Assembly: GCA_965249815.1 (NCBI GenBank)
Contig: CBDFMV010000003.1
Location: 1,674,001 to 1,738,000, forward strand
Reading direction: 5' to 3'
DNA length: 64,000 nt
DNA from: JAJAZB01 sp965249815
GTDB lineage: Bacteria > Bacteroidota > Bacteroidia > Cytophagales > Spirosomataceae
Below the pieces are notes generated by a model. The model did not search any database. It saw nothing but the letters and a program-made list of their open reading frames with translations, and had not been told where the DNA came from. The translations under genes were made by a program, and so were the position numbers. Positions 7,813 through 16,800 of the stretch are shown here, in pieces (position 1 is the first letter of the stretch; the number at the start of each line of letters is the position of its first letter).

Positions 7813-8829
7813 ATGCCAAAACCCACGTCCGAAAGCCGTTCCAACTTGCAAACCGCGACCACCCGGAGTCGCTTCGACTGGTTTCTGCCCGCCCTCGTCG
7901 GGGTGGTGGGGCTGGCGTACCTCCGCCCCGGCTGGGGGAGTCAGGCCGGGCCCCTGCCGCTTGCTACCGTGGCGAGCTACGGCGTTTCGGCCATTTTCTT
8001 TTTCTACGGCCTGCGCCTGAACCTCGAAAAGCTGCGGGTTGGCCTGCGCAACGGGTGGCTCCACGCGGTCGTGCAGGCCACTACGTTCATCGGGTTTCCG
8101 TTGCTGGCGCTGGCGGTGCGCGGGTTGTTCACCGGCTCGACGGGCGAAGCGCTCTGGCTGGGAATTTTCTTTCTGGCGGCGTTGCCGTCCACCGTATCGT
8201 CGTCGGTCGTGATGGTGTCGCTGGCGCGGGGCAACCTGCCCGCCGCCATTTTCAACGCCAGCGTGTCGAGCCTGGCGGGCATCGTGCTGACGCCGCTCTG
8301 GGTGAGCGGGGTGATGCCTGTGCAAACCGGGGCCGTGCCCTTCGGCCAGCTTATTGGCGATCTATCCCTGCGCGTGGCGCTGCCCGTGGCCCTGGGCATG
8401 GCGCTCAACCCGCACCTCGGCGCGTGGGCGGGCCGCCACCAGGGCGGGCTGCGCGCCTTCGACCAATCCATCATTTTGCTGACGATTTACACGTCGTTTT
8501 GCGAATCCTTCGCCCGAAACGTGTTCAGCGGGTACGGAGCCGCCACGCTACTGGGGCTGGGCGCGGGGATGCTGGCCTTGTTTTTCCTTGTGTTCGGCGC
8601 AGTCGATTTGCTGTGTCGGGGGCTGAAATTTCCGACCGAAGACCGGATTACCGCCCTTTTTTGCGGCTCCAAAAAATCGCTCGTCCACGGCACGGTGATG
8701 GCGCAGGTGCTCTTCGTGGGCAACCCGCTAACGGGCGTGCTGCTGCTGCCGCTGATGCTTTATCACGCGTTGCAACTGCTGGCGGGCAGTGCGCTGGCGA
8801 AAAGACTGGGGCGGCGAACGGACGGCTAA
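7813..8829 (+). CDS. Bile acid:sodium symporter (SBF-like) family transporter
   Basis: The 338-residue protein has about nine to ten hydrophobic helices. Segments such as GVSAIFFFYGLRLNLEKLRVGL and AALPSTVSSSVVMVSLARGN match the SBF-like (YfeH/SBF-7) group of sodium-coupled transporters, whose Gly/Pro/Ser-rich crossover motifs form the sodium site. The real substrate is unknown; bile acids are unlikely in a free-living organism. The start at 7813 (MPKPTSESRS) is preferred to 7768 because a TAnnTTTG element lies between them. The gene stands alone, with the methylase 60 bases downstream under its own promoter. Confidence 0.85.
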   Translation: MPKPTSESRSNLQTATTRSRFDWFLPALVGVVGLAYLRPGWGSQAGPLPLATVASYGVSAIFFFYGLRLNLEKLRVGLRNGWLHAVVQATTFIGFPLLALAVRGLFTGSTGEALWLGIFFLAALPSTVSSSVVMVSLARGNLPAAIFNASVSSLAGIVLTPLWVSGVMPVQTGAVPFGQLIGDLSLRVALPVALGMALNPHLGAWAGRHQGGLRAFDQSIILLTIYTSFCESFARNVFSGYGAATLLGLGAGMLALFFLVFGAVDLLCRGLKFPTEDRITALFCGSKKSLVHGTVMAQVLFVGNPLTGVLLLPLMLYHALQLLAGSALAKRLGRRTDG

Positions 8830-8844
8830 CGTGTCGTTTTTGCG

Positions 8845-8852
8845 TAGTTTTG
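8845..8852 (+). promoter_or_regulatory. Bacteroidota-type -7 element (TAGTTTTG) for the methylase
   Basis: TAGTTTTG matches TAnnTTTG, 37 bases before the methylase ATG. Confidence 0.5.
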
Positions 8853-8888
8853 AACCGCAAGACCCCCGCCGGGGCAACTCCCTGCACG

Positions 8889-9848
8889 ATGGAAAATAAA
8901 CCCCGTACTGAGCCTGTTGAACCTCTTTTTCCGCCTTCCGGCGTTACGGCAAAACCCTTTTTGAAATGGGCCGGGGGAAAAAGCCAACTGTTGCCGGTGC
9001 TGCGCGGGATGTACCCCGAAGGCCTGAAAACCGGGAAAATCAACACCTATTTCGAGCCGTTTCTGGGCAGTGGAGCCGTATTTTTCGACGTCGTGCAAAA
9101 GTACCCTATCCGGACGGCGTACCTCTGCGACGTGAACGACGAACTGGTCATCACCTACAAGACCCTCCAGACCCGCGCACCCGATCTGGTGGACGAATTG
9201 CAGCGGATGCAGCAGCATTATTTTTCGCTGACTGCCGAAGGACAGACGCGGTTTTTCTACGCCCAACGGGAAACGTTCAACAAAAATCGCCCTGGTTTCG
9301 GCTATGAAAACCCCACGGACGCCTGGCTTTTCCGCGCCGCGCAGTTCATTTTCCTGAACAAAACCTGTTTCAACGGCCTGTACCGGGTTAACGCCAAAGG
9401 TGACTACAACACGCCGATGGGCAGTTACAAAAACCCGACGATTTGCGACCCCGACAACCTGCTGGCCGTGGCCCGCGTGTTGCAGAAAGCCGAAATCCGC
9501 CGGGCCGACTTCCGGCAGATTCTCCCCTGGGTCGGCCAAGCGGCCTTCGTGTATTTCGACCCGCCGTACCGGCCCATTTCCACAACTTCCAGCTTCAAGG
9601 CCTACAGCAAGACTGATTTCTCCGATCAAGAGCAGCGCGAACTGGCCAGCCTTTTCGCCCAACTCGACCGCAAAGGCGCGGCGTTGCTGCTGAGCAATTC
9701 CGACCCGAAAAACCACGACCCCAGCGACGATTTCTTCGACAAACTCTACGAAAACTTCCACCTGCACCGCGTTCGGGCGAAGCGGATGATCAACTCCGTG
9801 GCCGAAAAACGCGGGACGATTTCGGAGATCGTGGTGACGAATTACTGA
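8889..9848 (+). CDS. DNA adenine methylase (D12 class, Dam-like)
   Basis: The 319-residue enzyme should transfer a methyl group from SAM to N6 of adenine in DNA. The SAM site is PFLKWAGGKSQLLP with YFEPFLGSGAVFF (FxGxG), and the catalytic motif is FVYFDPPYRPIS (DPPY), in the alpha-group order. FIFLNKTCFNGLYRVNAKGDYN is the D12-class signature. No restriction endonuclease lies next to it, so it is probably an orphan methylase or a phage remnant; the recognition site (GATC in true Dam) cannot be deduced. Base composition equals that of its neighbours, so recent transfer is not evident. Confidence 0.9.
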   Translation: MENKPRTEPVEPLFPPSGVTAKPFLKWAGGKSQLLPVLRGMYPEGLKTGKINTYFEPFLGSGAVFFDVVQKYPIRTAYLCDVNDELVITYKTLQTRAPDLVDELQRMQQHYFSLTAEGQTRFFYAQRETFNKNRPGFGYENPTDAWLFRAAQFIFLNKTCFNGLYRVNAKGDYNTPMGSYKNPTICDPDNLLAVARVLQKAEIRRADFRQILPWVGQAAFVYFDPPYRPISTTSSFKAYSKTDFSDQEQRELASLFAQLDRKGAALLLSNSDPKNHDPSDDFFDKLYENFHLHRVRAKRMINSVAEKRGTISEIVVTNY

Positions 9849-9880
9849 ACGTCGTGCGAGTGCAACGGGATAAAGTGAGT

Positions 9881-9888
9881 TAGCTTTG
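9881..9888 (+). promoter_or_regulatory. Bacteroidota-type -7 element (TAGCTTTG)
   Basis: TAGCTTTG lies 19 bases before the ATG of the Uma2-type gene at 9908. Confidence 0.6.
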
Positions 9889-9907
9889 AAAATCAAACGA
9901 GACGACT

Positions 9908-10519
9908 ATGACCGTTGCCGAAAAAATTCAACTCGATGAGGCCCAATTGGCGCAGCTTGCGGCGGGCGAAGCCGTGTTTATTTCCGCCTCGTGGGAAGAA
10001 TTTACGGAATTCCTGGCCGAAACGCCGCACCGGGCCGAGTTTCACAAAAACCACATCATCGTCATGGGACTCGCCGCGCTGCTTCACGAAGTACTGGTTG
10101 GCAACATGATTGCCATCCTGAAAAAATGGTTTGGGGCAGGGTATCTGGTGGCCGGCAGCAACCTCGGCGTGGTCGGGCACGACCACAAGGGCTACTACAA
10201 CCCCGACGTGACGGTCATCAAGGGCAAACCGGTGTATTTTGAAGGTTCCGAAGCCAAGATTACCAACCCGTATTTGCTGGTGGAAGTGCTTTCGGAAGCC
10301 ACGCGGGCCTACGACCTCAACGAAAAACTGTTTCAGTACCGAAAGCTCGCCAGTTTGCAGCAGGTGGTGTTCGTGGACCGCTTCGAACGGGCCGTGTACA
10401 CCGCCACCCGCACCGACGTGCCGAACGTGTGGACACTCACGACCTACGAACAGCCCACCGATGCCGTCGTGATTGATGGGTTTAGCGTGACGGTGGGGGA
10501 GGTTTTGGCGGGGGTGTAG
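9908..10519 (+). CDS. Uma2-family (DUF820) PD-(D/E)XK nuclease-like protein
   Basis: The 203-residue protein has the Uma2/DUF820 core: YYNPDVTVIKG supplies the Asp, YLLVEVLSEATRAYDLNEKL the Glu and Lys of the PD-(D/E)XK fold, followed by YRKLASLQQVVFVD. Such proteins are expanded in cyanobacteria and Bacteroidota as small stand-alone genes with no proven biological role; DNA cleavage is assumed from the fold. It has its own promoter and no partner gene. A second, diverged copy lies at 14912. Confidence 0.85.
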   Translation: MTVAEKIQLDEAQLAQLAAGEAVFISASWEEFTEFLAETPHRAEFHKNHIIVMGLAALLHEVLVGNMIAILKKWFGAGYLVAGSNLGVVGHDHKGYYNPDVTVIKGKPVYFEGSEAKITNPYLLVEVLSEATRAYDLNEKLFQYRKLASLQQVVFVDRFERAVYTATRTDVPNVWTLTTYEQPTDAVVIDGFSVTVGEVLAGV

Positions 10520-10564
10520 GGGAAAACCGATTGTTTTTTTAGCGAAAATGTGAAGCCATTTCTC

Positions 10565-11173
10565 ATGCTAAAATTCATTCTCCTTTCAATGTTCCTGCAT
10601 GGCCTGCTCGTAAGAAGCTATGCTCAACGTCGTAGCTCAAGCTCAGCAAACTTTTGGGGAATCAAAGCCGGGTATCTGTTTTCGGATACCCAACTAAAAG
10701 CGAATCGGGATAACGTCGCCTTGTCCGGTATTCGTCCGATTGACGGGTACTACATCGGGGGCTATTACCAAAGAACAGAGGGGAAAAGGTGGCGTTCCCG
10801 GTTTGATTTTTCCTACCAGGCAAAAGGCCATCGGATTCATGGCCCGAGCGGCGATGAAGCCACCAATCGCTATCGGTACCTCGGGATTACGCCAACCTTG
10901 GGCTTCATTCCATTTAAGAATGTTTGTATTTATACCGGGCCCGAGGCAACAGTTTTAATCACTAAAAAAACAACATTCACGGAAGCGTCCCGACTGGAAT
11001 TCGGGTTCGTTGGCGGAATGGGCTACGAGCACAGGAGAGTCGGCGTAACCGTTACGTATTTCAGGGGCATCAGTAAATACGAAGTATACCAGGGAACGGG
11101 CTTTAGCAGACCGACTGCGTTTAATTTTTTGAATCAAAACTGGCAACTCGGCCTGACGTATTCGTTTCCCTGA
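10565..11173 (+). CDS. PorT-like outer-membrane beta-barrel protein
   Basis: A 202-residue protein with a signal peptide (MLKFILLSMFLHGLLVRSYA) followed by alternating beta strands, FWGIKAGYLFSD, YYIGGYYQRTEG, RFDFSYQAKG, and an aromatic C-terminus WQLGLTYSFP, the last typical of barrels inserted by the BAM machinery. It resembles the small outer-membrane beta-barrel (PorT/OMP_b-brl_2) group. An in-frame GTG at 10550 is an alternative start; ATG 10565 gives the cleaner signal peptide. Codon use is more AT-rich than in the flanking genes. Function unknown. Confidence 0.75.
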   Translation: MLKFILLSMFLHGLLVRSYAQRRSSSSANFWGIKAGYLFSDTQLKANRDNVALSGIRPIDGYYIGGYYQRTEGKRWRSRFDFSYQAKGHRIHGPSGDEATNRYRYLGITPTLGFIPFKNVCIYTGPEATVLITKKTTFTEASRLEFGFVGGMGYEHRRVGVTVTYFRGISKYEVYQGTGFSRPTAFNFLNQNWQLGLTYSFP

Positions 11174-11333
11174 CTCGTTTCAACGACACTCTCCTAAAAT
11201 TTACTGCGCGGTAGGCCGCGTTTGCAAAAGCTTCTTTTTTCTTGCGAAGGGCGTCCGTAACGATGCCCCGGTCCGCCGTAACGCCTGGAAGAATGGCGTT
11301 TTCCCCCGCTCCTAAAAACTGCCCCCAACGTGT

Positions 11334-11341
11334 TATCTTTG
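11334..11341 (+). promoter_or_regulatory. Bacteroidota-type -7 element (TATCTTTG) for ileS
   Basis: TATCTTTG matches TAnnTTTG exactly and lies 65 bases before the ileS ATG. It supports the start at 11407 rather than in-frame codons further upstream. Confidence 0.7.
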
Positions 11342-11406
11342 TCGGCACAAAGTCCATCCCGGACGGGTTTCCCTGGAAATCCGTCTTCTTTTTTCCCGGT
11401 CAGGTC

Positions 11407-14400
11407 ATGAACTTTAAGGAATACAAAGCCCTCGATTACGCCGCCGTGGCCGATGAAATCCTCGCTTTCTGGCAGCGGGAGGGCATTTTCGAGCAATCGG
11501 TGGCCCTGCGCGAGGGCGCGCCGACGTTCACGTTTTACGAAGGGCCGCCCTCGGCCAACGGCACGCCGGGTATTCACCACGTGATGGCGCGGGCCATCAA
11601 GGATATTTTCTGCCGCTACCAGACCCTCAAGGGCAAGCAGGTGAAGCGAAAAGCCGGCTGGGACACGCACGGCCTGCCCATCGAGTTGCAGGTGGAAAAA
11701 GCCCTCGGCATCACCAAAGACGACATCGGCAAGACAATTTCCGTCGAAGCCTACAACCGGCAGTGCCGCGAGGCGGTGATGAAATTCACCGACCAGTGGA
11801 ACGACCTCACCGAGCGCATCGGCTACTGGGTGGACCTCGAACATCCTTACGTGACCTACCACAACGCGTACATCGAATCGCTGTGGCATTTGCTCAAGGA
11901 ACTTTACAAAAAAGGCCTGCTTTACAAAGGCTACACGATCCAGCCGTACTCCCCGGCGGCGGGCACGGGCCTGAGTTCGCACGAACTGAACATGCCTGGC
12001 ACGTACAAGGAAATCAGGGATGTGAGCATTGTGGCGCAGTTTCGGGTGAACCTGACCGGCAAATCGGCCTACCTCTTCGATGCCGCCGACAGCGACTTTG
12101 TGTACATCCTGGCCTGGACCACCACGCCCTGGACGCTCCCCGCCAACTCGGCGCTCACCGTCGGCAAGAACATCGACTACGTGCTGGTGAGCACGTTCAA
12201 CCCCTACACCCACCTGCCCATCAACGTGGTGCTGGCGAAAGACCGTCTGGCGGCCTATTTCAACGAAAAAGGCCGGGATGGGCATTTTGAAACCTACCAG
12301 GAAGGCGACAACCGCAAGGCCGGCCCGGTCATTCCCTGGAAGGTCGTGATGGACTTCAAGGGCCAGCACCTCGAAGGCGTCGAGTACGAGCAGTTGCTGC
12401 CCTACGTGACGCCCGACGCCCCGGCGTTCCGCGTCATTCTGGGCGATTTCGTGACGACCGAAGACGGCACGGGCGTCGTCCACACCTCGCCGACCTTCGG
12501 GGCCGACGACTTCCGCGTGGCCCAGTTGAACGGCATTCCGTCGATCATGGTCAAAGACGAAACCGGCAAGGACGTGCCCATCGTGGACCGCCGGGGCCGG
12601 TTCGTGGCCGAAATCACCGACTTCGCGGGCGAATACGTGAAGGAGCAATATTTGAACGACGAGGAGAAAGCCGCCGAGGCCGAAAAGCAGGGCCGGGAAA
12701 AATACCTCTCGGTAGACGAGCGCATCGGCATCAAACTGAAGCACGAAAACAAGGCCTTCAACGTCCAGAAGTTCGAGCACGCCTACCCGCACTGCTGGCG
12801 GACGGACAAGCCCGTGCTGTACTACCCACTCGATAGCTGGTTTATCCGCACCACGGCGGCGAAGGACAAGCTGGTGGCGCTCAACAAAACCATCAACTGG
12901 AAACCCGAAAGCACGGGCACGGGGCGCTTTGGCAACTGGCTCGAAAACCTCGTGGACTGGAACCTCAGCCGCAGCCGCTATTGGGGCACGCCGCTGCCCA
13001 TCTGGCGGAGCGACGACGGCGAGGAAGTGTGCGTTGGGTCGGTCACGGAACTGAAGCACGGCCTCCAGCACGCCCTCCACGGCGGTGCCCTGACGGTGGA
13101 ACAACGCGCCGCCAACGAGGCGTTTCTGGCCAAACTCGACGCCGACAGTTACGATTTGCACCGGCCTTTCGTCGATGAAATCTACCTCGTTTCCACGTCA
13201 GGGCAGGTGATGCTGCGCGAACCCGACCTCATCGACGTGTGGTTCGATTCAGGCGCGATGCCCTACGCGCAGTGGCACTGGCCGTTTGAGAACAAAGAGG
13301 TTTTTGAAAACGCCTTCCCCGCCGACTACATTTCCGAAGGCGTGGACCAGACGCGCGGCTGGTTTTTCACGCTCCACGCCATCGCCGGGCTGCTGTTCGA
13401 TTCGGTAGCGTTCAAAAACGTGGTCTCGACGGGCCTCGTGCTCGACAAGGCCGGCAACAAAATGTCGAAAAGCCACGGCAACGCCGTGGACCCGTTCAAG
13501 GCCCTGCGCGAGTACGGCGCCGACCCCATCCGCTGGTACATGGTGACCAACGCCAATCCGTGGGACAACCTGCGCTTCAACTTCGACGGCGTCATCGAGG
13601 TGCGCAACAAATTTTTCGGCACGCTCACCAACACGTATAACTTTTTCGCCCTCTACGCCAACGTGGACGGCTACCAAATTGACCAGTTCGGCCGGGTACC
13701 GCGCGAAAACCTCGGCGAACTCGACCGCTGGATTTTATCGAAACTCAATTCGCTCGTGCGCGACGTCGACGGCTTTTACGCCGACTACGAACCCACCAAA
13801 GCGGGAAGGGCCATTCAGGAATTCGTCGGCGACCACCTTTCCAACTGGTACGTGCGGCTCTCGCGGCGGCGGTTCTGGAAAGGCGAACTGACTACCGACA
13901 AACGGGCGGCCTTCGAGACCTTGCAGGAATGCCTGGTCACGGTGGCGCAACTCATGTCGCCCATCGCGCCGTTTTACGCCGACTGGCTGTACCGGAACCT
14001 GACGGAAGCCGTGCGGGAAGAATCAAAGGCCCAAAACACGCCCTTCCGCCACGAATCGGTGCATTTGACCGACTTCCACCCGGTTGAACACCGCTTCATC
14101 GACGCGGAACTCGAAGCGGCGATGGAACTCGCCCAGCGGGTTTCGTCGCTCGTTCACTCGATTCGGAAGGTGAATAAAATCAAGGTGCGCCAGCCGCTGT
14201 CGCGGGTGCTGGTGCCGGTGCTGAACGAAAACACCCGGCAACAACTGGCCCGCGTGGAAGACCTCATCAAAGCCGAAGTGAACGTGAAAGCCGTCGAACT
14301 GCTCGACGACACGTCGGGCGTGTTGAACAAAAAAGTAAAGCCCAATTTCAAAGCCCTCGGCCCGAAGTTCGGCCCGAAAATGAAGGAGGTCGCGGCGGGA

Positions 14401-14841
14401 ATTCAGGCGATGACGGCGGCGGACATTGCCGAGTTGGAAAAAGTTGGCAGTTTCCAGTTGGCAGTTGGCAGTGAAATTTCGCTTACCGACGTTGAAATTC
14501 TGACCGAAGACCTGCCCGGCTTCCTCACGGCTCAGGAAGGTGGCCTGACGGTGGCGCTCGACGTGAGCATCAACGACGAACTGCGCTACGAAGGCATTGC
14601 CCGCGAATTCGTAAACCGGATTCAGAACGTGCGCAAAGACCAGGGCTTCGAGGTGACCGACAAAATCACGATTTCGGTAAAAACTCCCGAAGAACTCGTG
14701 CAGCAGGCCCTCGAAGCCAACCGCGAGTACATCCAGACCGAAACCCAGGCCCTCAGCCTCAACCTGCTCGACGAACTGCCCGACCCGATTCCGGTGGAGA
14801 TGGACGAGTTCGAAGTGGCGGTGAAGGTGGAGGTGGTGTAG
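11407..14841 (+). CDS. ileS: Isoleucyl-tRNA synthetase
   Basis: This 1144-residue class I synthetase charges tRNA-Ile and edits mischarged valine. The N-terminus MNFKEYKALDYAAVADEIL is typical of the family. The HIGH motif is in PPSANGTPGIHHVMAR, the KMSKS motif in DKAGNKMSKSHGNAVDPF, and the connective editing domain contains WTTTPWTLPANSAL. The tRNA-binding C-terminus starts near LPADYISEGVDQTRGWFF and continues through the anticodon-binding helices. Residues about 1013-1022 (VGSFQLAVGS) are encoded by an intergenic-type repeat inserted in frame. The length is that of the long Bacteroidota/eukaryotic-like IleRS type. Confidence 0.97.
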   Translation: MNFKEYKALDYAAVADEILAFWQREGIFEQSVALREGAPTFTFYEGPPSANGTPGIHHVMARAIKDIFCRYQTLKGKQVKRKAGWDTHGLPIELQVEKALGITKDDIGKTISVEAYNRQCREAVMKFTDQWNDLTERIGYWVDLEHPYVTYHNAYIESLWHLLKELYKKGLLYKGYTIQPYSPAAGTGLSSHELNMPGTYKEIRDVSIVAQFRVNLTGKSAYLFDAADSDFVYILAWTTTPWTLPANSALTVGKNIDYVLVSTFNPYTHLPINVVLAKDRLAAYFNEKGRDGHFETYQEGDNRKAGPVIPWKVVMDFKGQHLEGVEYEQLLPYVTPDAPAFRVILGDFVTTEDGTGVVHTSPTFGADDFRVAQLNGIPSIMVKDETGKDVPIVDRRGRFVAEITDFAGEYVKEQYLNDEEKAAEAEKQGREKYLSVDERIGIKLKHENKAFNVQKFEHAYPHCWRTDKPVLYYPLDSWFIRTTAAKDKLVALNKTINWKPESTGTGRFGNWLENLVDWNLSRSRYWGTPLPIWRSDDGEEVCVGSVTELKHGLQHALHGGALTVEQRAANEAFLAKLDADSYDLHRPFVDEIYLVSTSGQVMLREPDLIDVWFDSGAMPYAQWHWPFENKEVFENAFPADYISEGVDQTRGWFFTLHAIAGLLFDSVAFKNVVSTGLVLDKAGNKMSKSHGNAVDPFKALREYGADPIRWYMVTNANPWDNLRFNFDGVIEVRNKFFGTLTNTYNFFALYANVDGYQIDQFGRVPRENLGELDRWILSKLNSLVRDVDGFYADYEPTKAGRAIQEFVGDHLSNWYVRLSRRRFWKGELTTDKRAAFETLQECLVTVAQLMSPIAPFYADWLYRNLTEAVREESKAQNTPFRHESVHLTDFHPVEHRFIDAELEAAMELAQRVSSLVHSIRKVNKIKVRQPLSRVLVPVLNENTRQQLARVEDLIKAEVNVKAVELLDDTSGVLNKKVKPNFKALGPKFGPKMKEVAAGIQAMTAADIAELEKVGSFQLAVGSEISLTDVEILTEDLPGFLTAQEGGLTVALDVSINDELRYEGIAREFVNRIQNVRKDQGFEVTDKITISVKTPEELVQQALEANREYIQTETQALSLNLLDELPDPIPVEMDEFEVAVKVEVV
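14443..14472 (+). repeat. GTTGGCAGT-type repeat inside ileS
   Basis: Three GTTGGCAGT/TTCCAGTTGGCAGT units in 30 bases encode VGSFQLAVGS in a variable region of the IleRS C-terminal domain. The same kind of unit appears in intergenic regions at 2737 and 51164. The repeat length is a multiple of three, so the frame is kept. Confidence 0.75.
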
Positions 14842-14911
14842 TTTAGAAGGCGGTTGCGAAAAACGCGGCTGATTTTTACGAACTTCACGGAGAATAAACC
14901 GTTCCGAACGC

Positions 14912-15472
14912 ATGGCAGCGAACGAACTTCTGGAAAAACTCGTCACCTACGCGGAGTACAAAGCCCTCGACGTGGACGATAACTTCCTCTACGAACTCCT
15001 CGACGGCGAACTCGTGCAAAAATCAGCTCCCTCGCCCCGGCACCAGAAAGTGCTGGCCGAACTCTACGACTTGGTGAAAGCCCACGTGAAAGGAAACCAA
15101 TTAGGTACCGTGCTTTTTGCCCCCGTCGATGTGTTCCTCAACGAGTACAACGCCCCCCAGCCCGACCTCGTGTTCGTGGCCAAAGCCCGGGAAGGACTCA
15201 TCACTGACGACGGCATCATGGGCGCTCCCGATTTGGTCGTGGAAATCATTTCGCCCTCTTCCCTCCGCCGCGATCGGTACGACAAAATGCGGATTTACAA
15301 ACGCTTCGCTCTGCCCGAAGTCTGGCTGATTGACCCAGCCAATCGGAGCGTGGAAGTACACGTGCTGACCAATGGCGAGTACGAGTTGGCCTCCTTCGCC
15401 GCCGAAACCGGCGAGGTTCGTTCCAAAACCTTGCCGGAGTTGAAGGTTAAGGTAACGGCGTTGTTCGTCTGA
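14912..15472 (+). CDS. Uma2-family (DUF820) PD-(D/E)XK nuclease-like protein
   Basis: The 186-residue protein carries the Uma2 core: YNAPQPDLVFVAKAR (Asp), APDLVVEIISPSSLRRDRYD (Glu and basic residue), then MRIYKRFALPEVWLIDP. It belongs to the same broad family as the gene at 9908 but to a different branch, with the common EIISPSS signature. It follows ileS by 70 bases in the same direction. Biological role unknown; a PD-(D/E)XK nuclease fold is established for the family. Confidence 0.87.
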   Translation: MAANELLEKLVTYAEYKALDVDDNFLYELLDGELVQKSAPSPRHQKVLAELYDLVKAHVKGNQLGTVLFAPVDVFLNEYNAPQPDLVFVAKAREGLITDDGIMGAPDLVVEIISPSSLRRDRYDKMRIYKRFALPEVWLIDPANRSVEVHVLTNGEYELASFAAETGEVRSKTLPELKVKVTALFV

Positions 15473-15487
15473 CTCAGGAGCGGCGGT

Positions 15488-16351
15488 TCACTTCGTCACC
15501 AACTTATACACCCGCACGTAATCCACCAGCATTTGCTGCGGAAAAATGGCGTCGTCCACGCCCTGCTGGCCACCCCAGTTGCCGCCCACGGCGATATTGA
15601 GCAACAGGTGCTGGGCCTTGTCGTAAGGCCACTGTTCCCAGCCGTTGCCGGAGTTTTCAAACTTGAAGTAGCTTTTGTCATCCACGAAAAACGTCATGTC
15701 GGTGGGCGTCCAGTCGAGGCGGTAGGTGTGGAACGCGTCCATGGCGTCGGGCACCGTGATTTCGCTGCCTTTGTTGGTTTTGATGGCGTGGTTGAATGCC
15801 TTCGTGTGGATGTTGGCGTGAATCTTTCCGGGGTCGAACCCCACGTGCTCCATAATGTCGATTTCACCGTTGTCGGGCCAGAAGGTATTGCCGTAGCTGC
15901 TCTGACTGGCGAGCGTCCAGATGGCGGGCCAGGTGCCGCGCCCACGGGGCAGCTTCGCCCGCACTTCGATGCGCCCGTAGAGCCAGTCGCCCTTGCCCTT
16001 GGTGACAAGCCGCGCCGAGGTGTAATCGCGGCCACTGAAGGCTTCCTTGCGGGCTTCAATCACCAGGTTTCCGTTTTCGGCGCGGGCATTTTCGACGCGG
16101 TCTTTCGTGTAGTATTCCAGTTCGTTGTTGCCCCAGCCATTCCCGCCCACGTCGTAGCCCCAGCGTTTGGGGTCGGGCAGGCCGGTATAGTCGAACTCGT
16201 CAGCCCAAAAGGGTTTTTCGTCGAAGCCGTAGGTAGGCACGGGCAGGGGCGTGTACGTTGGCGGCGGTGGCGCGGGGTCATCGGCTGCTTTTTTCTGGCA
16301 AAACGCCAGCAGGAACAGGATGGAAAGGAGCGTGAAACTGCGAGTGAGCAT
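15488..16351 (-). CDS. GH16-family beta-glucanase lipoprotein
   Basis: The 287-residue enzyme is predicted to hydrolyse beta-1,3 or beta-1,3/1,4 glucans (laminarinase type). The catalytic signature is NGEIDIMEHVG (ExDxxE: nucleophile and acid/base Glu), with WGNNELEYYTKDRVENA and LPRGRGTWPAIWTL as substrate-cleft motifs. Residues 1-18 are a lipoprotein signal (LLSILFLLAFC), followed by a Pro-rich linker, so it is anchored in the outer membrane or periplasm. The ATG at 16351 gives this signal; the frame stays open far upstream only because it enters the 21-bp repeat array. It ends 16 bases from the convergent Uma2 gene. Confidence 0.92.
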   Translation of the reverse strand: MLTRSFTLLSILFLLAFCQKKAADDPAPPPPTYTPLPVPTYGFDEKPFWADEFDYTGLPDPKRWGYDVGGNGWGNNELEYYTKDRVENARAENGNLVIEARKEAFSGRDYTSARLVTKGKGDWLYGRIEVRAKLPRGRGTWPAIWTLASQSSYGNTFWPDNGEIDIMEHVGFDPGKIHANIHTKAFNHAIKTNKGSEITVPDAMDAFHTYRLDWTPTDMTFFVDDKSYFKFENSGNGWEQWPYDKAQHLLLNIAVGGNWGGQQGVDDAIFPQQMLVDYVRVYKLVTK

Positions 16352-16453
16352 GACTAAGCGGTTTAGGGGCGGAAAGTTAACCGATTTCCGGCGGGTACCC
16401 ATCGGCTGAAGCAATGGTGCGACGCACCGGAACACAAATTCATCAACCCTGAC

Positions 16454-16800
16454 GGTGGAAACGGCAACCCCGGAATTGGGGATGCCAGTTTCATCGACAA
16501 ATCCGGCGACCCAAATGGCGACCGGCCCGGTTGGATAGCCCGAATTGGCAATCCGTACGTCGAAAATACCGATCCGAATCTCAAAATCGGCGATTTCATT
16601 ATCAGAATCACCGTTTTCAATCTTAAAATCGCCGATTTTAAGATTGAAAATACCAATTTCATTCTCAAAAACACTGATCTTATTCTCAAAATCGCCGATC
16701 TGCTTCTGAAGATCGCCGATTTCATCTTGAAAATCGCCGATCCAGTCTGCGGAATCACTGTTTTGGGCAGTGCGGCCAATGTCGGAGTGGTGAATGCGCT
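16454..16800. repeat. Degenerate 21-bp tandem array
   Basis: The 540-base gap between the GH16 gene and the divergent DUF1800 gene holds about 16 degenerate units of exactly 21 bp, clearest at 16562-16770, where AAAATCGCCGAT recurs every 21 bases. Outward the units decay but keep a 7-codon period. Because 21 is a multiple of three, at least three of the six frames stay open: one plus frame reads units like KIADFIL, one minus frame SAIFRSR, and the minus frame continuous with the GH16 gene reads IGDFENK heptads. None has a convincing start, and I do not call a gene here. The promoters of both neighbours must lie within or beside the array. Confidence 0.85.

Noticed and set aside
7779..8888. 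Open frame continuing upstream of the adenine methylase, giving 689 residues
   Set aside because: The added part is the shadow of the SBF transporter gene; the methylase motifs begin after ATG 8889, which has its own promoter.
11194..13161. Open frame of 655 codons on minus opposite ileS
   Set aside because: It is antisense to clear IleRS motifs, with low-complexity His, Val and Gly composition that follows from GC-rich codons of the real gene.
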